51,734 nt of DNA from Porphyromonas circumdentaria (GCF_900167105.1 NZ_FUXE01000017.1:1-51734); one strand, 5' to 3'; shown: positions 34,965-44,087, counted from the stretch's first letter. The notes: generated from the sequence alone by a model not told the origin. Numbers and translations: made by a program.

Positions 34965-35768
34965 ATGTATATACTTGGTTATTTAGCATCTATTTTAATA
35001 GGTTTATCCCTTGGAATTATTGGTGGGGGCGGAAGCATTCTCACCGTTCCTGTGCTTGTGTATCTACTCGGTGTAGACCCTGTATTGGGTACAGCCTATT
35101 CTCTTTTTATCGTAGGTATAACAAGTGCAGTAGGAAGTGTCTCTTATTTTCGCAATTCTTCGGTAGATATACGTACAGCGATACTCTTCGGAATCCCTTC
35201 TATCGTCGCTGTTTTTCTTACTCGAGCCTATTTGATACCCGCTATCCCCACGACGATTGCGCGCGTAGGTAGCTTTGTAATCGACAGGAATGTGCTTTTG
35301 ATGCTCCTTTTTGCCGTACTCATGCTTCTTGCCTCTATCAGTATGATTCGGCCTACCAAGGAGGGAGAAGGGCGGAAACTCGAAGCGAAAACTCAAAAAC
35401 CGACGCCCTACCTTCTAATTCTCCTCGAAGGAATGGTCGTGGGTACTCTGACAGGCTTGGTGGGAGCTGGAGGAGGCTTTTTGATCATCCCTGCCCTTAT
35501 CCTCTTTGGTGGTCTACCTATGAAAAAGGCCATTGGTACCTCCCTCGTAATCATCTCCGCTAAATCTCTATTGGGTTTTCTGGGCGAAAAAAATCTTGCA
35601 AGTCTCGATTGGCAATTACTTCTAATGGTTACAGCTTTTGCTATCATCGGCATCCTCGCAGGCACACGGTTTGCCCGTTATATCAATGGAGAAAAGCTCA
35701 AACCTGCCTTTGGGTGGTTTGTTCTTTTGATGGGTTTGTACATTATACTGAAAGAGACTATTCTGTAA
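34965..35768 (+). CDS. TauE/SafE family permease (sulfite / organosulfur exporter)
   Basis: Inner membrane transporter of the TauE/SafE (DUF81) family, associated with export or uptake of sulfite, sulfonates or related sulfur anions. Two repeated halves are visible: GYLASILIGLSLGIIGGGGSILTVPVLVYLLG near the start and LLEGMVVGTLTGLVGAGGGFLIIPALILFGG at ~145-176, each with the characteristic G-G-G-G/S or G-A-G-G-G turn. About eight membrane segments in 267 residues is usual. Placement before a persulfide-type MBL/rhodanese and a rhodanese supports transport of a sulfur compound rather than another anion. Confidence 0.88.
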   Translation: MYILGYLASILIGLSLGIIGGGGSILTVPVLVYLLGVDPVLGTAYSLFIVGITSAVGSVSYFRNSSVDIRTAILFGIPSIVAVFLTRAYLIPAIPTTIARVGSFVIDRNVLLMLLFAVLMLLASISMIRPTKEGEGRKLEAKTQKPTPYLLILLEGMVVGTLTGLVGAGGGFLIIPALILFGGLPMKKAIGTSLVIISAKSLLGFLGEKNLASLDWQLLLMVTAFAIIGILAGTRFARYINGEKLKPAFGWFVLLMGLYIILKETIL

Positions 35769-35777
35769 AAACGCTTA

Positions 35778-35822
35778 TGTAACAAAAGTAGCTGTACAGG
35801 AATAAAAATAGAACCATCTTTG
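35778..35822 (+). promoter_or_regulatory. Crp/Fnr-like operator and promoter of the MBL-rhodanese gene
   Basis: TGTAACAAAAGTAGCT (35778-35793), followed by GTAC, lines up with the tauE operator: both read TTATGTAAC-n-AAAGTA-n-C-n-GTAC. The -7-like CATCTTTG is at 35815-35822, exactly the same distance from the operator (21 bases between) as in the tauE promoter. The right half-site is weaker here. Confidence 0.65.
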
Positions 35823-35841
35823 TGTTGTAAATAAAACAACA

Positions 35842-37272
35842 ATGCTTTCAGTAGTTATGAAGATAGAACAGATTTATACTGGTTGCCTTGCTCAAGGCGC
35901 ATATTATATCGTTTCAAAAGGAGAGGCTGCAATAATTGATCCCTTGCGTGAGATTGCTCCCTATATGGAGCGACTCAAACGAGATGGCGTAAAGCTCAAG
36001 TACATCTTGGAGACCCATTTCCATGCCGATTTTGTCAGTGGGCACCTCGATTTAAGTCGTGCAACAGGCGCAAAAATCCTCTATGGTCCCACCGCAAAGC
36101 CTGAGTTCGATGCTATCGTTGCGGAGGACAACCAAGTCTTTGAATTGGGAGAAATCAAAATAAAAGTACTTCATACCCCAGGGCACACCTTAGAGAGCTC
36201 TTGCTTTCTGCTGATTGATGAGCAGGGCAAAGAGAGTGCCCTTTTCAGTGGCGATACTCTTTTCTTGGGCGATGTAGGGCGTCCCGACTTGGCACAAAAG
36301 GCGGCAAACATGACGCAAGAGGAGCTTGCAGGTCTCCTCTACGACAGCCTTTACAACAAGATACTCCCGCTCTCTGACGATATTGTCGTATATCCTGCTC
36401 ACGGAGCTGGCTCTGCGTGCGGTAAGAATATGATGCAAGAGACCGTAGATAGCTTGGGCAATCAAAAGCGTGTCAACTATGCTCTTAACCAACCTAATAA
36501 GGAAGCTTTCATTGCCTCCGTAACAGAGGGTCTACTCCCTCCTCCTGGTTATTTTGGCGGTAATGTGGCAATGAATAAACAGGGTTATGATAGTTTTGAA
36601 AACGTTCTCGAGAGAGGCTTATCTGCTCTATCGGCAGACGACTTTGAGGCTATGGTTGCCAGCTCGGGAGCTCTTATCTTGGATACAAGAGCCGCAGGTG
36701 TTTTTGCACAAGGCTTCATACCTCGCTCCATTAACATCGGTCTTGAAGGCGACTTTGCACCTTGGGTTGGGGCTATGGTAGTAGACGTTAAACAGCCTCT
36801 ACTTCTTGTAGCAGAGCCAGGGAAAGAGGAAGATGCCATTACTCGCTTAAGTCGTGTAGGCTTCGATAACGTATTGGGCTACCTAAAGGGGGGCTTCGAT
36901 ACATGGAAAGTTTCGGGCAAAGAGGTAGACCAAGTAGAGCGTATATCGGCAGAGAAACTGGCAGAACTATTCCTACTTAAGGATAGTATCATAATAGACG
37001 TACGTAAGGAGGGCGAATATGCCTCTGAGCACGTAGAAGATGCCTATAGCCGTCCGTTGGCTTACATCAATGACTGGATACAGGATATACCTAACGATCG
37101 GCACTTCTATCTACACTGCGCGGGCGGATATCGTAGTATGATTGCAGCAAGTATTCTCCTTGCAAGAGGTTATCGCAACTTTACAGATGTTGAAGGAGGC
37201 TTTGGAAGCATCGCCCAAACCAATATCCCAAAAACCGATTTTGTATGTCAAAGCAAAGTATCAAAAAAGTAA
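35842..37272 (+). CDS. Metallo-beta-lactamase / double rhodanese fusion (persulfide dioxygenase-like)
   Basis: The N-terminal MBL domain (~6-235) has the metal motif THFHADFVSGH, the later His in HTPGHTLESS, Asp in FSGDTLF and His in YPAHGAG, typical of ETHE1-type persulfide dioxygenases that oxidise glutathione or protein persulfide to sulfite. The first rhodanese domain (~265-350) lacks the active-site Cys (VAEPGKEEDA at the loop) and is probably structural. The second (~370-465) keeps FYLHCAGGYRSM with the catalytic Cys. Start ATG 35842 or 35857 (MKIEQIYTG, closer to the fold). The 3' end overlaps the next gene by 28 bases. Oxygen-dependent activity in an anaerobe is unproven, and a thiol-hydrolase role is the alternative. 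Confidence 0.87.
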   Translation: MLSVVMKIEQIYTGCLAQGAYYIVSKGEAAIIDPLREIAPYMERLKRDGVKLKYILETHFHADFVSGHLDLSRATGAKILYGPTAKPEFDAIVAEDNQVFELGEIKIKVLHTPGHTLESSCFLLIDEQGKESALFSGDTLFLGDVGRPDLAQKAANMTQEELAGLLYDSLYNKILPLSDDIVVYPAHGAGSACGKNMMQETVDSLGNQKRVNYALNQPNKEAFIASVTEGLLPPPGYFGGNVAMNKQGYDSFENVLERGLSALSADDFEAMVASSGALILDTRAAGVFAQGFIPRSINIGLEGDFAPWVGAMVVDVKQPLLLVAEPGKEEDAITRLSRVGFDNVLGYLKGGFDTWKVSGKEVDQVERISAEKLAELFLLKDSIIIDVRKEGEYASEHVEDAYSRPLAYINDWIQDIPNDRHFYLHCAGGYRSMIAASILLARGYRNFTDVEGGFGSIAQTNIPKTDFVCQSKVSKK

Positions 37273-37625
37273 CACTATTCTCGGTATCTATAATTATTGT
37301 ATTTGTTATGTTCGGATTATTCAAAAATCTATTTTCTCAAACCGACGATAAAGCTCTCGCAGAAGCGATTCGTGAAGGAGCTTTCTTGGTAGATGTACGC
37401 ACGCCTGGAGAGTTTGCTTCGGGGAGCGTTAAGGGAGCTGTAAACATCCCTTTGGACAGAATTGAGAGCCGCTTGGGCGAGTTCAAAGAGAAGAAAACCA
37501 TCATTGTATTCTGCCGCAGCGGAGGTAGAAGTAGTCAAGCGAAGAGTATCCTCGAGCGCAATGGTTTCACGAATGTACTCAATGGAGGTACTTGGGAACA
37601 TGTAGCCTCTCTCAAAAACGAGTAA
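37245..37625 (+). CDS. Single-domain rhodanese with N-terminal membrane anchor
   Basis: Sulfurtransferase of 126 residues. Residues ~9-28 (TLFSVSIIIVFVMFGLFKNL) form one hydrophobic segment, after which the rhodanese domain should face the periplasm. The domain has FLVDVRTPGEFASGSVKGAVNIPLD and the active loop FCRSGGRSSQAKSIL with catalytic Cys. It overlaps the MBL-rhodanese gene by 28 bases, implying coupling and probably shared substrate. It is followed by a strong terminator, so the module ends here. Confidence 0.9.
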   Translation: MSKQSIKKVTLFSVSIIIVFVMFGLFKNLFSQTDDKALAEAIREGAFLVDVRTPGEFASGSVKGAVNIPLDRIESRLGEFKEKKTIIVFCRSGGRSSQAKSILERNGFTNVLNGGTWEHVASLKNE

Positions 37626-37661
37626 CACCTCTAAAGAACTATCTCGTTTCAACTAAATACC

Positions 37662-37699
37662 AACCGTCATTGGATAGCATATCTAATGGCGGTTTTTTT
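37662..37699 (+). terminator. Intrinsic terminator of the sulfur module
   Basis: A 15-bp stem with two mismatches (37662-37676 with 37680-37694) is followed by T7 (37693-37699), 37 bases after the rhodanese stop. Confidence 0.88.
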
Positions 37700-37761
37700 G
37701 TTGCTCAACCCCAAGCGGCACTTCATGGTTGGAGGGTATTTTGAGTCTCTCGTATTCTTAT

Positions 37762-37856
37762 AAAAGTTTGCACAGGAGGGAACTAAAGTTTAGATATATG
37801 GAAACTCGAGTTGGGATATGTGCAAACTTAAGTTTCCATATATCCCAACTTTTGGG
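37762..37856. repeat. 22-bp tandem repeat, family B, locus 3
   Basis: Four to five units of ~22 bases with cores AACTAAAGTTT, AAACTCGAGTT and AAACTTAAGTTT. It contains a perfect 13-bp inverted repeat, ATATATGGAAACT (37794-37806) with its complement (37831-37843), and a second one around GTTGGGATAT / ATATCCCAAC. The unit direction therefore partly inverts within the array. Confidence 0.75.
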
Positions 37857-37962
37857 AGACTACGATGCTCTCTAAGAACTCTTTTGTACATTGGGTTACT
37901 CTCAAATAATCCGACGAGGAGAATCCCCTGCAAGCCCTTCGCTCTGCATGGCAGGAAATGTA

Positions 37963-37970
37963 TACCTTTG
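37963..37970 (+). promoter_or_regulatory. -7 box of the ung promoter
   Basis: TACCTTTG, 47 bases before the ung ATG. No clear -33 box. Confidence 0.55.
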
Positions 37971-38017
37971 ACATCGTGAAAGAAGTGAAATAGCCCTACA
38001 TTACAAGGTTGGATATT

Positions 38018-38683
38018 ATGGATGTACGTATTGAAGAGAGTTGGAAAAAGGTGTTAGCCAAAGAGTTTGAGAAGTTTTATTTCTCGGCTTTGACCGATTT
38101 TGTGCGCCAAAGCTACTCCTCGGGGCGGGTCTATCCACCAGCTAAGTATATCTTCAGAGCTTTTGATACTTGCCCTTTTGATAAGGTGCGTGTGGTTATA
38201 TTGGGGCAAGATCCTTATCATGAGTCAGGTCAGGCAGAGGGGCTCGCTTTCTCTGTACCCGATGGAGTAGCCATTCCGCCCAGTCTGCGCAATATTTTGA
38301 AAGAGGTAGAAGCGGATTTAGGACGCCCCTCTATCATCCGTTCGGGGCACTTAGGACCGTGGGTAGAGCAGGGTGTTTTGCTCCTCAATGCTACCCTAAC
38401 GGTAGCTGCTCATAGTGCCGCCTCGCATCAGAATAAGGGGTGGGAAACCTTTACCGATGCAGCCATTGAGGCACTTGCCAAGCAACGCGAGGGGCTTGTG
38501 TTTATGCTTTGGGGAAGTGCTGCCCGTCGCAAAGCTGCCATGATACCGAGCGATAAGCACGCTATACTCGAGGCTCCGCACCCATCTCCCCTCTCAGCTT
38601 CTCGTGGATTTATAGGGTGTAAACACTTCAGCAAGGCAAATAGGTATCTCATCTCTCTGGGTAAGGAGCCTATTAACTGGTGA
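38018..38683 (+). CDS. ung: Uracil-DNA glycosylase, family 1
   Basis: Removes uracil from DNA to start base excision repair. Family 1 motifs are present: water-activating GQDPYH in VVILGQDPYHESGQAEGLAFSV, GVLLLNATLTV, and the C-terminal HPSPLSASRGFIGCKHFSKAN loop. The 221-residue length is typical. The ATG at 38018 is used because the upstream TTG at 38009 in the same frame adds only three residues. Stands alone between two gene-free stretches. Confidence 0.96.
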   Translation: MDVRIEESWKKVLAKEFEKFYFSALTDFVRQSYSSGRVYPPAKYIFRAFDTCPFDKVRVVILGQDPYHESGQAEGLAFSVPDGVAIPPSLRNILKEVEADLGRPSIIRSGHLGPWVEQGVLLLNATLTVAAHSAASHQNKGWETFTDAAIEALAKQREGLVFMLWGSAARRKAAMIPSDKHAILEAPHPSPLSASRGFIGCKHFSKANRYLISLGKEPINW

Positions 38684-38872
38684 AAATACTGCTTCTCTCG
38701 GGAGAGGGATAAGTGGCTCTATCGCTCTTTCAGCTCTGCTGGAGTGCTCTTCGGCGACCTTTCGTTAGGCTCTTTTTCTTCTGAACTGCCTTTTGACGCC
38801 CACTCGTGATGCAGAGGGTAAATTCTATTCACTGCTTGTGCCTCTTCTTTTCGATTTTTAACTGAAAACCTT

Positions 38873-38880
38873 TATCTTTG
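38873..38880 (+). promoter_or_regulatory. -7 box of the glnS promoter
   Basis: TATCTTTG, 77 bases before the glnS ATG. Confidence 0.5.
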
Positions 38881-38957
38881 CTCTGGTATAGGTCTTTATA
38901 AAGAACCGTAGATCTTCAACTGTTTTCAGATGTGTACAACTCGTTAGTGCAAGAAAA

Positions 38958-40679
38958 ATGAACGAAATCAAAAATAACAATCCGTTAGAGTCTGCAAAAG
39001 AGGAGAAACGCTCTCTCAATTTTGTGGAGCAAATCGTTGAAAAAGATTTAGCAGAGGGGGTAAACGATAGTCGTGTGCAGACACGTTTCCCGCCAGAACC
39101 CAATGGCTATTTGCATATAGGCCATGCCAAAGCGATATGTATTGATTTCGGTATAGCACAGAAGTACGGAGGGGTTTGTAATCTTCGTTTTGACGATACC
39201 AACCCAACTAAGGAAGATGTAGAGTATGTAGATGCTATCGTAGAGGATATACATTGGCTCGGTTTTGAGTATGGAGCGATCTATTATGCTTCGGACTACT
39301 TCGACCAGCTCTACGCCTTTGCCGAGCGTCTCATCATGGAGGGACATGCCTATGTAGATGAGCAGAGTGCCGAGGAGATAGCACGCCAAAAGGGTACACC
39401 TACCACACCAGGGATTGATAGCCCCTATCGTAACCGCCCCAAAGAGGAGAGCTTAGACCTCTTCCGTCGAATGAATGCAGGCGAGTTTGAGGAGGGGGCG
39501 ATGACATTGCGTGCCAAAATAGATATGGCATCGTCCAATATGCACTTCCGTGACCCTATTATCTACCGCATTATTAAACATCCCCACCACCGCACAGGTA
39601 CGCAGTGGACGGTTTATCCGATGTACGATTTTGCTCACGGACAGAGTGACTTTTTCGAGGGGGTAACACACTCTATCTGCACGTTGGAGTTTGTTCCTCA
39701 CCGCCCACTTTACGACTATTTCATCGATTTGCTGAAGGAAAAGGATAGCGATTATCGCCCTCGTCAGTACGAATTCAATAGACTGAACCTTACTTATACG
39801 ATGATGAGTAAGCGTAAGTTGCTACAACTGGTAAAGGAGGGATTGGTCAAAGGTTGGGACGACCCCCGTATGCCGACTATTTGCGGTTATCGCCGTCGTG
39901 GTTATACGCCGAGAGCCATTCGCAATTTCATCGATAGCATTGGGTACACCAAATATGATGGTATGATTGATGTGGCACTGTTGGAGCATGCCGTGCGCGA
40001 GGACTTAAACAAGATAGCAACTCGTGTTTCTGCCGTTTTAGACCCTGTGCGTTTGGTTATAACCAACTACCCAGAGGATAAAGTGGAGCACTTCGAGGCC
40101 GTGAATAACCCAGAAAATGAATCCGAGGGTACGCACTCAATCACTTTCTCCAGAGAGCTTTGGATCGAAAGAGACGACTTCATGGAGGAGGCTCCCAAGA
40201 AATATTTCCGCCTCACACCTGGTAATGAGGTGCGTTTGAAGAGTGCTTACATCGTAAAATGTACGGGGTGTAAAAAAGATGAAGCGGGCAATGTGGTCGA
40301 GGTATACGCAGAGTATGACCCAGAGACACGTAGCGGTTTGCCTGGGAGCAACCGTAAGGTAAAGGGTACTATACACTGGCTCTCTGCGGAGCACTCTCTG
40401 GATGCCGAGGTAAGGCTTTATGACCGCCTCTTCTTAGACGAAGACCCCTCTTCGGTAGAGGGTAAGACGCTCGAAGAGATGCTTAACCCCAATTCGCTGC
40501 AGGTACTGCCCAATGCCAAGGTAGAAGAGTTCTTGCAAGGTGCCGAGGTGGGCGATAAGTTCCAATTTCAGCGCACGGGCTACTTTGTGGTCGATAAGGA
40601 TAGCAGCAAAGGGCACTTAGTATTCAACCGTACCGTATCGCTCAAAGATACGTGGAGTAAAATAGCAGCGAAGAATTAA
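38958..40679 (+). CDS. glnS: Glutaminyl-tRNA synthetase
   Basis: Class I synthetase charging tRNA-Gln directly. The HIGH motif lies in FPPEPNGYLHIGHAKAICID, and the KMSKS-like loop is MMSKRKL. The GlnRS-specific RFDDTNPTKEDVEYVD and GFEYGAIYYASDYFDQLY segments exclude GluRS. The C-terminal beta-barrel domains (from ~345) contain the anticodon-binding part, ending with SKGHLVFNRTVSLKDTWSKI. The 573-residue length is normal. Possession of GlnRS suggests this organism need not rely on the GatCAB route for Gln. Confidence 0.97.
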   Translation: MNEIKNNNPLESAKEEKRSLNFVEQIVEKDLAEGVNDSRVQTRFPPEPNGYLHIGHAKAICIDFGIAQKYGGVCNLRFDDTNPTKEDVEYVDAIVEDIHWLGFEYGAIYYASDYFDQLYAFAERLIMEGHAYVDEQSAEEIARQKGTPTTPGIDSPYRNRPKEESLDLFRRMNAGEFEEGAMTLRAKIDMASSNMHFRDPIIYRIIKHPHHRTGTQWTVYPMYDFAHGQSDFFEGVTHSICTLEFVPHRPLYDYFIDLLKEKDSDYRPRQYEFNRLNLTYTMMSKRKLLQLVKEGLVKGWDDPRMPTICGYRRRGYTPRAIRNFIDSIGYTKYDGMIDVALLEHAVREDLNKIATRVSAVLDPVRLVITNYPEDKVEHFEAVNNPENESEGTHSITFSRELWIERDDFMEEAPKKYFRLTPGNEVRLKSAYIVKCTGCKKDEAGNVVEVYAEYDPETRSGLPGSNRKVKGTIHWLSAEHSLDAEVRLYDRLFLDEDPSSVEGKTLEEMLNPNSLQVLPNAKVEEFLQGAEVGDKFQFQRTGYFVVDKDSSKGHLVFNRTVSLKDTWSKIAAKN

Positions 40680-40711
40680 TCCGTTTTTAATCCTCACGAG
40701 ACCCTATCCCT

Positions 40712-41395
40712 ATGCAGGCTTTCATTGCGTGGTATTTGGCGCATATCAACTACTTGACGATTTTCCTCTTGATGACAATTGAGAGTAGTTTCATACCCTT
40801 TCCGAGCGAGGTAGTAGTGCCTCCTGCGGCTTACTTGGCAGCTCAGGGCGAACTCGATGGTACGCTTGTTTTGCTCGTTTCCACGTTGGGAGCTCTTTGC
40901 GGGGCTGTAATCAATTATTGCCTTGCGCTGTGGTTGGGGCGGCCTCTGGTGCATGCTTTTGTACGCAGTCGTTTGGGGAGAATTTTGCTCTTGAGCGAAG
41001 AGAAGTTGGTACGTGCCGAGCATTACTTCGATCGTAAGGGGGCAGTCTCTACCCTTATAGGAAGATTACTGCCTGGTATACGTCAGCTCATCTCTATCCC
41101 CGCAGGTTTGGCACGTATGCGTCTATTGCCTTTTATATCTTATACGGCACTGGGGGCAGGTGTCTGGAATGTGATTCTCTATATCTTGGGCTACTCTGTT
41201 TCCAAAATACCTGGTATAGAGACCAAAGAGCAACTGATCGAGAAGGTTACCATATATAGCCATCAGATTAGTGTCGTTATACTAATTCTCTTTCACCTCG
41301 TTGTAGTGCCGATGGTGCTGATGAAGGTGTACAAAAAGAGAAAGAATAGAAAACAAATAATTGTGCAATCTAAAGATGACACTTCAACAACTTGA
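40712..41395 (+). CDS. DedA family membrane protein
   Basis: DedA/VTT-domain inner membrane protein. Members are linked to undecaprenyl phosphate or phospholipid recycling and envelope homeostasis. Visible signatures are ESSFIPFPSEVVVPPAAYLAAQG near the N-terminus and GRLLPGIRQLISIPAGLARM with the conserved F/G-R-x-x-P-x-x-R pattern. There are four to five hydrophobic segments and a basic C-terminus. It starts 32 bases after glnS, and its last 20 bases overlap the oxyR start, so transcription is probably shared with oxyR. Confidence 0.9.
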   Translation: MQAFIAWYLAHINYLTIFLLMTIESSFIPFPSEVVVPPAAYLAAQGELDGTLVLLVSTLGALCGAVINYCLALWLGRPLVHAFVRSRLGRILLLSEEKLVRAEHYFDRKGAVSTLIGRLLPGIRQLISIPAGLARMRLLPFISYTALGAGVWNVILYILGYSVSKIPGIETKEQLIEKVTIYSHQISVVILILFHLVVVPMVLMKVYKKRKNRKQIIVQSKDDTSTT

Positions 41396-42299
41396 ATACC
41401 TATTAGCTCTTGACAAACATAGACAGTTTGCCAAAGCGGCTACGGCTTGCGACATAACGCAACCCACGCTTAGCACTATGATTCAGCGTCTTGAAGAGGA
41501 GCTTGGAGTAACTCTTTTCGACCGCACACAGCAAAGACCTACCGAGATAGGCCTTAAAGTAATCGAGCAAGCTCGATGCATCCTCCAAGAGGCATCTCAG
41601 ATAAAGAGTATTATCGACGAGGAAAAGAATACGATACAAGGAACTTTTACGCTTGCCGTACTTCCCACAATAGCCCCTTACCTGCTCCCTTTAGTATTGC
41701 CCCGATGGAGAACCTGTTTCAAGGATTTGGAGCTTAGAATAGTGGAAATGAAAACAAGCGACTGTCTTCGCTCTATTACCGACCGCACTGTGGACATGGC
41801 TATTATAGCCTCAGACCCCGAACAGTCCGATATACGCTACTCGCAGCTCTACTACGAAGAGTTCTTGGGTTACGTCTCTCGCAACGAAAAGATTTATAGC
41901 TCCTCTGTTGTACGTACGTCAGAAGTAGATCCACAACGTATGTGGTTACTTGACGAAGGGCATTGTTTTAGAGATCAATTGGTACGTTTCTGCCAGTTGA
42001 AGTACCAAAATAAAAGCAAGTTGACCTATTCAGAGGGCAATCTTATCTCTTTTATGCACATCGTAGAGGCAGGGCAAGGACTAACCTTTATACCCAAGTT
42101 GGCAGAGCGTTATCTCGATACTAATCAGCGTACGCTCGTACGTCCTTTTGCTATTCCTCGTCCCGTACGAGGTATTTATTTGGCTTATCGTAAAGATTTC
42201 GTGCGCCAGTCGGTGCTGACTCTTTTCGAGGAGAGTATCCGTAGTTCTGTACCTCGTGAGATGCTTACAATAGGTCCCGAGCAAGTATTAGCTAAATAA
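41376..42299 (+). CDS. oxyR: Hydrogen peroxide sensing LysR-type regulator OxyR
   Basis: LysR regulator with N-terminal winged helix (MTLQQLEYLLALDKHRQFAK and AATACDITQPTLSTMIQRLE) and periplasmic-binding-like sensor domain. LLDEGHCFRDQLVRFCQLKY carries Cys197 and Cys206, matching the redox pair of E. coli OxyR (Cys199/Cys208) in sequence and spacing. The ATG at 41376 starts exactly at the conserved helix; the GTG at 41361 adds five unlikely residues. In Bacteroidota anaerobes OxyR typically controls peroxide defence (ahpC, dps, trx); none of these is next to it here. Confidence 0.93.
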   Translation: MTLQQLEYLLALDKHRQFAKAATACDITQPTLSTMIQRLEEELGVTLFDRTQQRPTEIGLKVIEQARCILQEASQIKSIIDEEKNTIQGTFTLAVLPTIAPYLLPLVLPRWRTCFKDLELRIVEMKTSDCLRSITDRTVDMAIIASDPEQSDIRYSQLYYEEFLGYVSRNEKIYSSSVVRTSEVDPQRMWLLDEGHCFRDQLVRFCQLKYQNKSKLTYSEGNLISFMHIVEAGQGLTFIPKLAERYLDTNQRTLVRPFAIPRPVRGIYLAYRKDFVRQSVLTLFEESIRSSVPREMLTIGPEQVLAK

Positions 42300-42356
42300 C
42301 CTCGCTTTCCTATATAGGGAAGTCGAAAAGGAGACATATCACATAACCACAACAAC

Positions 42357-44078
42357 ATGAAAGCTTTTTTTCGACACTTCCAACTAACGCCCAGAAGAGC
42401 CTATTTGTTAATGGCACTTCTTTGTTGGTTGCCTACCTGTTTGATTGTATTTGCCGATAAACAGGCTTCCGAGAGTCTTTTCCTCGGTTCAGCTCTTTTG
42501 GTTCTGGCAGCTCTATGCGTAGGAATGTTAGGTGCTATTGGGGGGCGTGTAGCCCCTATACTCGGAGCCATTTGGCTGCTCTTCTTTCCCGCAGAAATCG
42601 CATCGTATGTCTTGGCGGGTGAACCAGTTTCTTTCGGTTTAGTACAGGCTACATTTCAGACCAATCCAGGTGAAATAATGGAGCTTTTCGGTCTTTACAT
42701 CGTTATCGCCGCCATCACACTGCTGTACTGGTTTATGTACTATTGGGCTTTTATAGTGTGGAGGAAACGTCCGATTGTACTGCACCGCAAGGTGCGGTGG
42801 GGTATTGCGGCTGCTTTCACCCTATTTTTATTGGCGGTCATGGTGAAAATGTATCAGTTACCGAGTAAGAGAGCCAGCACTTTGTATAAGCTTGATTTTG
42901 CTGTAACCTATACTGCTTCGAAGCTCTGTAAGGTATTCCCGATAGATATCCTCTATAATACGGGGCGCTATATTGCGGTGCGTCAGGAGGAGAAGAAGTA
43001 TTCCCAACAGATTGGAGACGGAATGTTTGAAGTAGCTTCTTCGCCTCAAAGTCTCCAACTTCCTGCCTCTAAACAGCCGATAATACTCTTCGTAATCGGT
43101 GAAACGGGCAATATGTCTCACTGGCAACTTTATGGATACGAACGCCCTACTACGCCTCTTTTGGCAGAGAGGGAGCGTCTTATCGCCTTCTCGGACGTAC
43201 TTTCCGCCGCCACACTCACCTCGATAGCAGTGCCTATGATGATAAGCAGGTCTACTCCGCGCGACTTCAAACGGTGGCAACATGAGGGCAGTTTGATTCA
43301 TTTCTTCAATAAGGCAGGCTTTTTAACCGCGTGGTTGGGCAACCAAGCCTCCAGCTTTGCCATCGTTCGTGCCTCTTCCAATAAGGTAGACCACTACTTC
43401 AATACGGGTAAAGAGGTGGAGAGTATGGTCGCTTACGATTCGGAGCTATTACCCCATTTAGATGACTATTTGGGTTCTGTCATAGAGCGTAAAAGGGCAG
43501 CTTGTATTGTGCTCCACACGATGGGTAGCCATTTCAGATACGATGCTCGCTATCCTATCGAGTTTGAGCGTTTCACGCCAACGACGAGAAGCTATAAGAC
43601 AACCAACAGTGTACTCCACCAAAGTAATCGAGAGGCACTCATCAATAGCTACGACAACTCTATCCTTTACACCGATTTCTTTCTTAACGAAATAGCCCAT
43701 CGTATAGACGCTTTGGATAGGCCTGCCCTATTCCTTTACGCCCCCGATCATGGGGAAGGGTTGGGAGAGGTAGACCCTCGAAGCCTTTTGCACGGGTCGG
43801 AACACCCTTTGAGAGACGAGTTGCAGATACCTATGATTATAGCCTACAACAAACGCTACGAGCGACTAAACCCTCAACTCATTGCGACTTTGAAAGAGAA
43901 GAGCCGTATGCCGATAAGCATTGTCGACATACCCTCTCTGTTGGTACGCTTAGGGGGAATTACTTCGCCCGAGTTTCCCATCTCGATAGCCGACTCTACC
44001 TATCAATCCCGTAAGCGTTACTATTTGAGCCCTAATCTTAAGGTGCGTTCGGCAGATGCTACGCTCCATAAAGAATGA
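42357..44078 (+). CDS. EptA-like phosphoethanolamine transferase
   Basis: Inner membrane enzyme of the YhjW/YjdB/YijP group, expected to add phosphoethanolamine to lipid A or core sugar. Five N-terminal membrane segments (residues ~15-165) are followed by a periplasmic alkaline-phosphatase-like domain. The nucleophile is Thr250 in ILFVIGETGNMSHWQLYGYE. Metal-binding residues include DNSILYTDFFLNEI and APDHGEGLGE, with HGSEHPL providing a late His. Family members add cationic groups that lower sensitivity to polymyxin and host peptides; whether lipid A is the target here is inferred. Confidence 0.88.
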   Translation: MKAFFRHFQLTPRRAYLLMALLCWLPTCLIVFADKQASESLFLGSALLVLAALCVGMLGAIGGRVAPILGAIWLLFFPAEIASYVLAGEPVSFGLVQATFQTNPGEIMELFGLYIVIAAITLLYWFMYYWAFIVWRKRPIVLHRKVRWGIAAAFTLFLLAVMVKMYQLPSKRASTLYKLDFAVTYTASKLCKVFPIDILYNTGRYIAVRQEEKKYSQQIGDGMFEVASSPQSLQLPASKQPIILFVIGETGNMSHWQLYGYERPTTPLLAERERLIAFSDVLSAATLTSIAVPMMISRSTPRDFKRWQHEGSLIHFFNKAGFLTAWLGNQASSFAIVRASSNKVDHYFNTGKEVESMVAYDSELLPHLDDYLGSVIERKRAACIVLHTMGSHFRYDARYPIEFERFTPTTRSYKTTNSVLHQSNREALINSYDNSILYTDFFLNEIAHRIDALDRPALFLYAPDHGEGLGEVDPRSLLHGSEHPLRDELQIPMIIAYNKRYERLNPQLIATLKEKSRMPISIVDIPSLLVRLGGITSPEFPISIADSTYQSRKRYYLSPNLKVRSADATLHKE

Positions 44079-44087
44079 TTTAAATAC

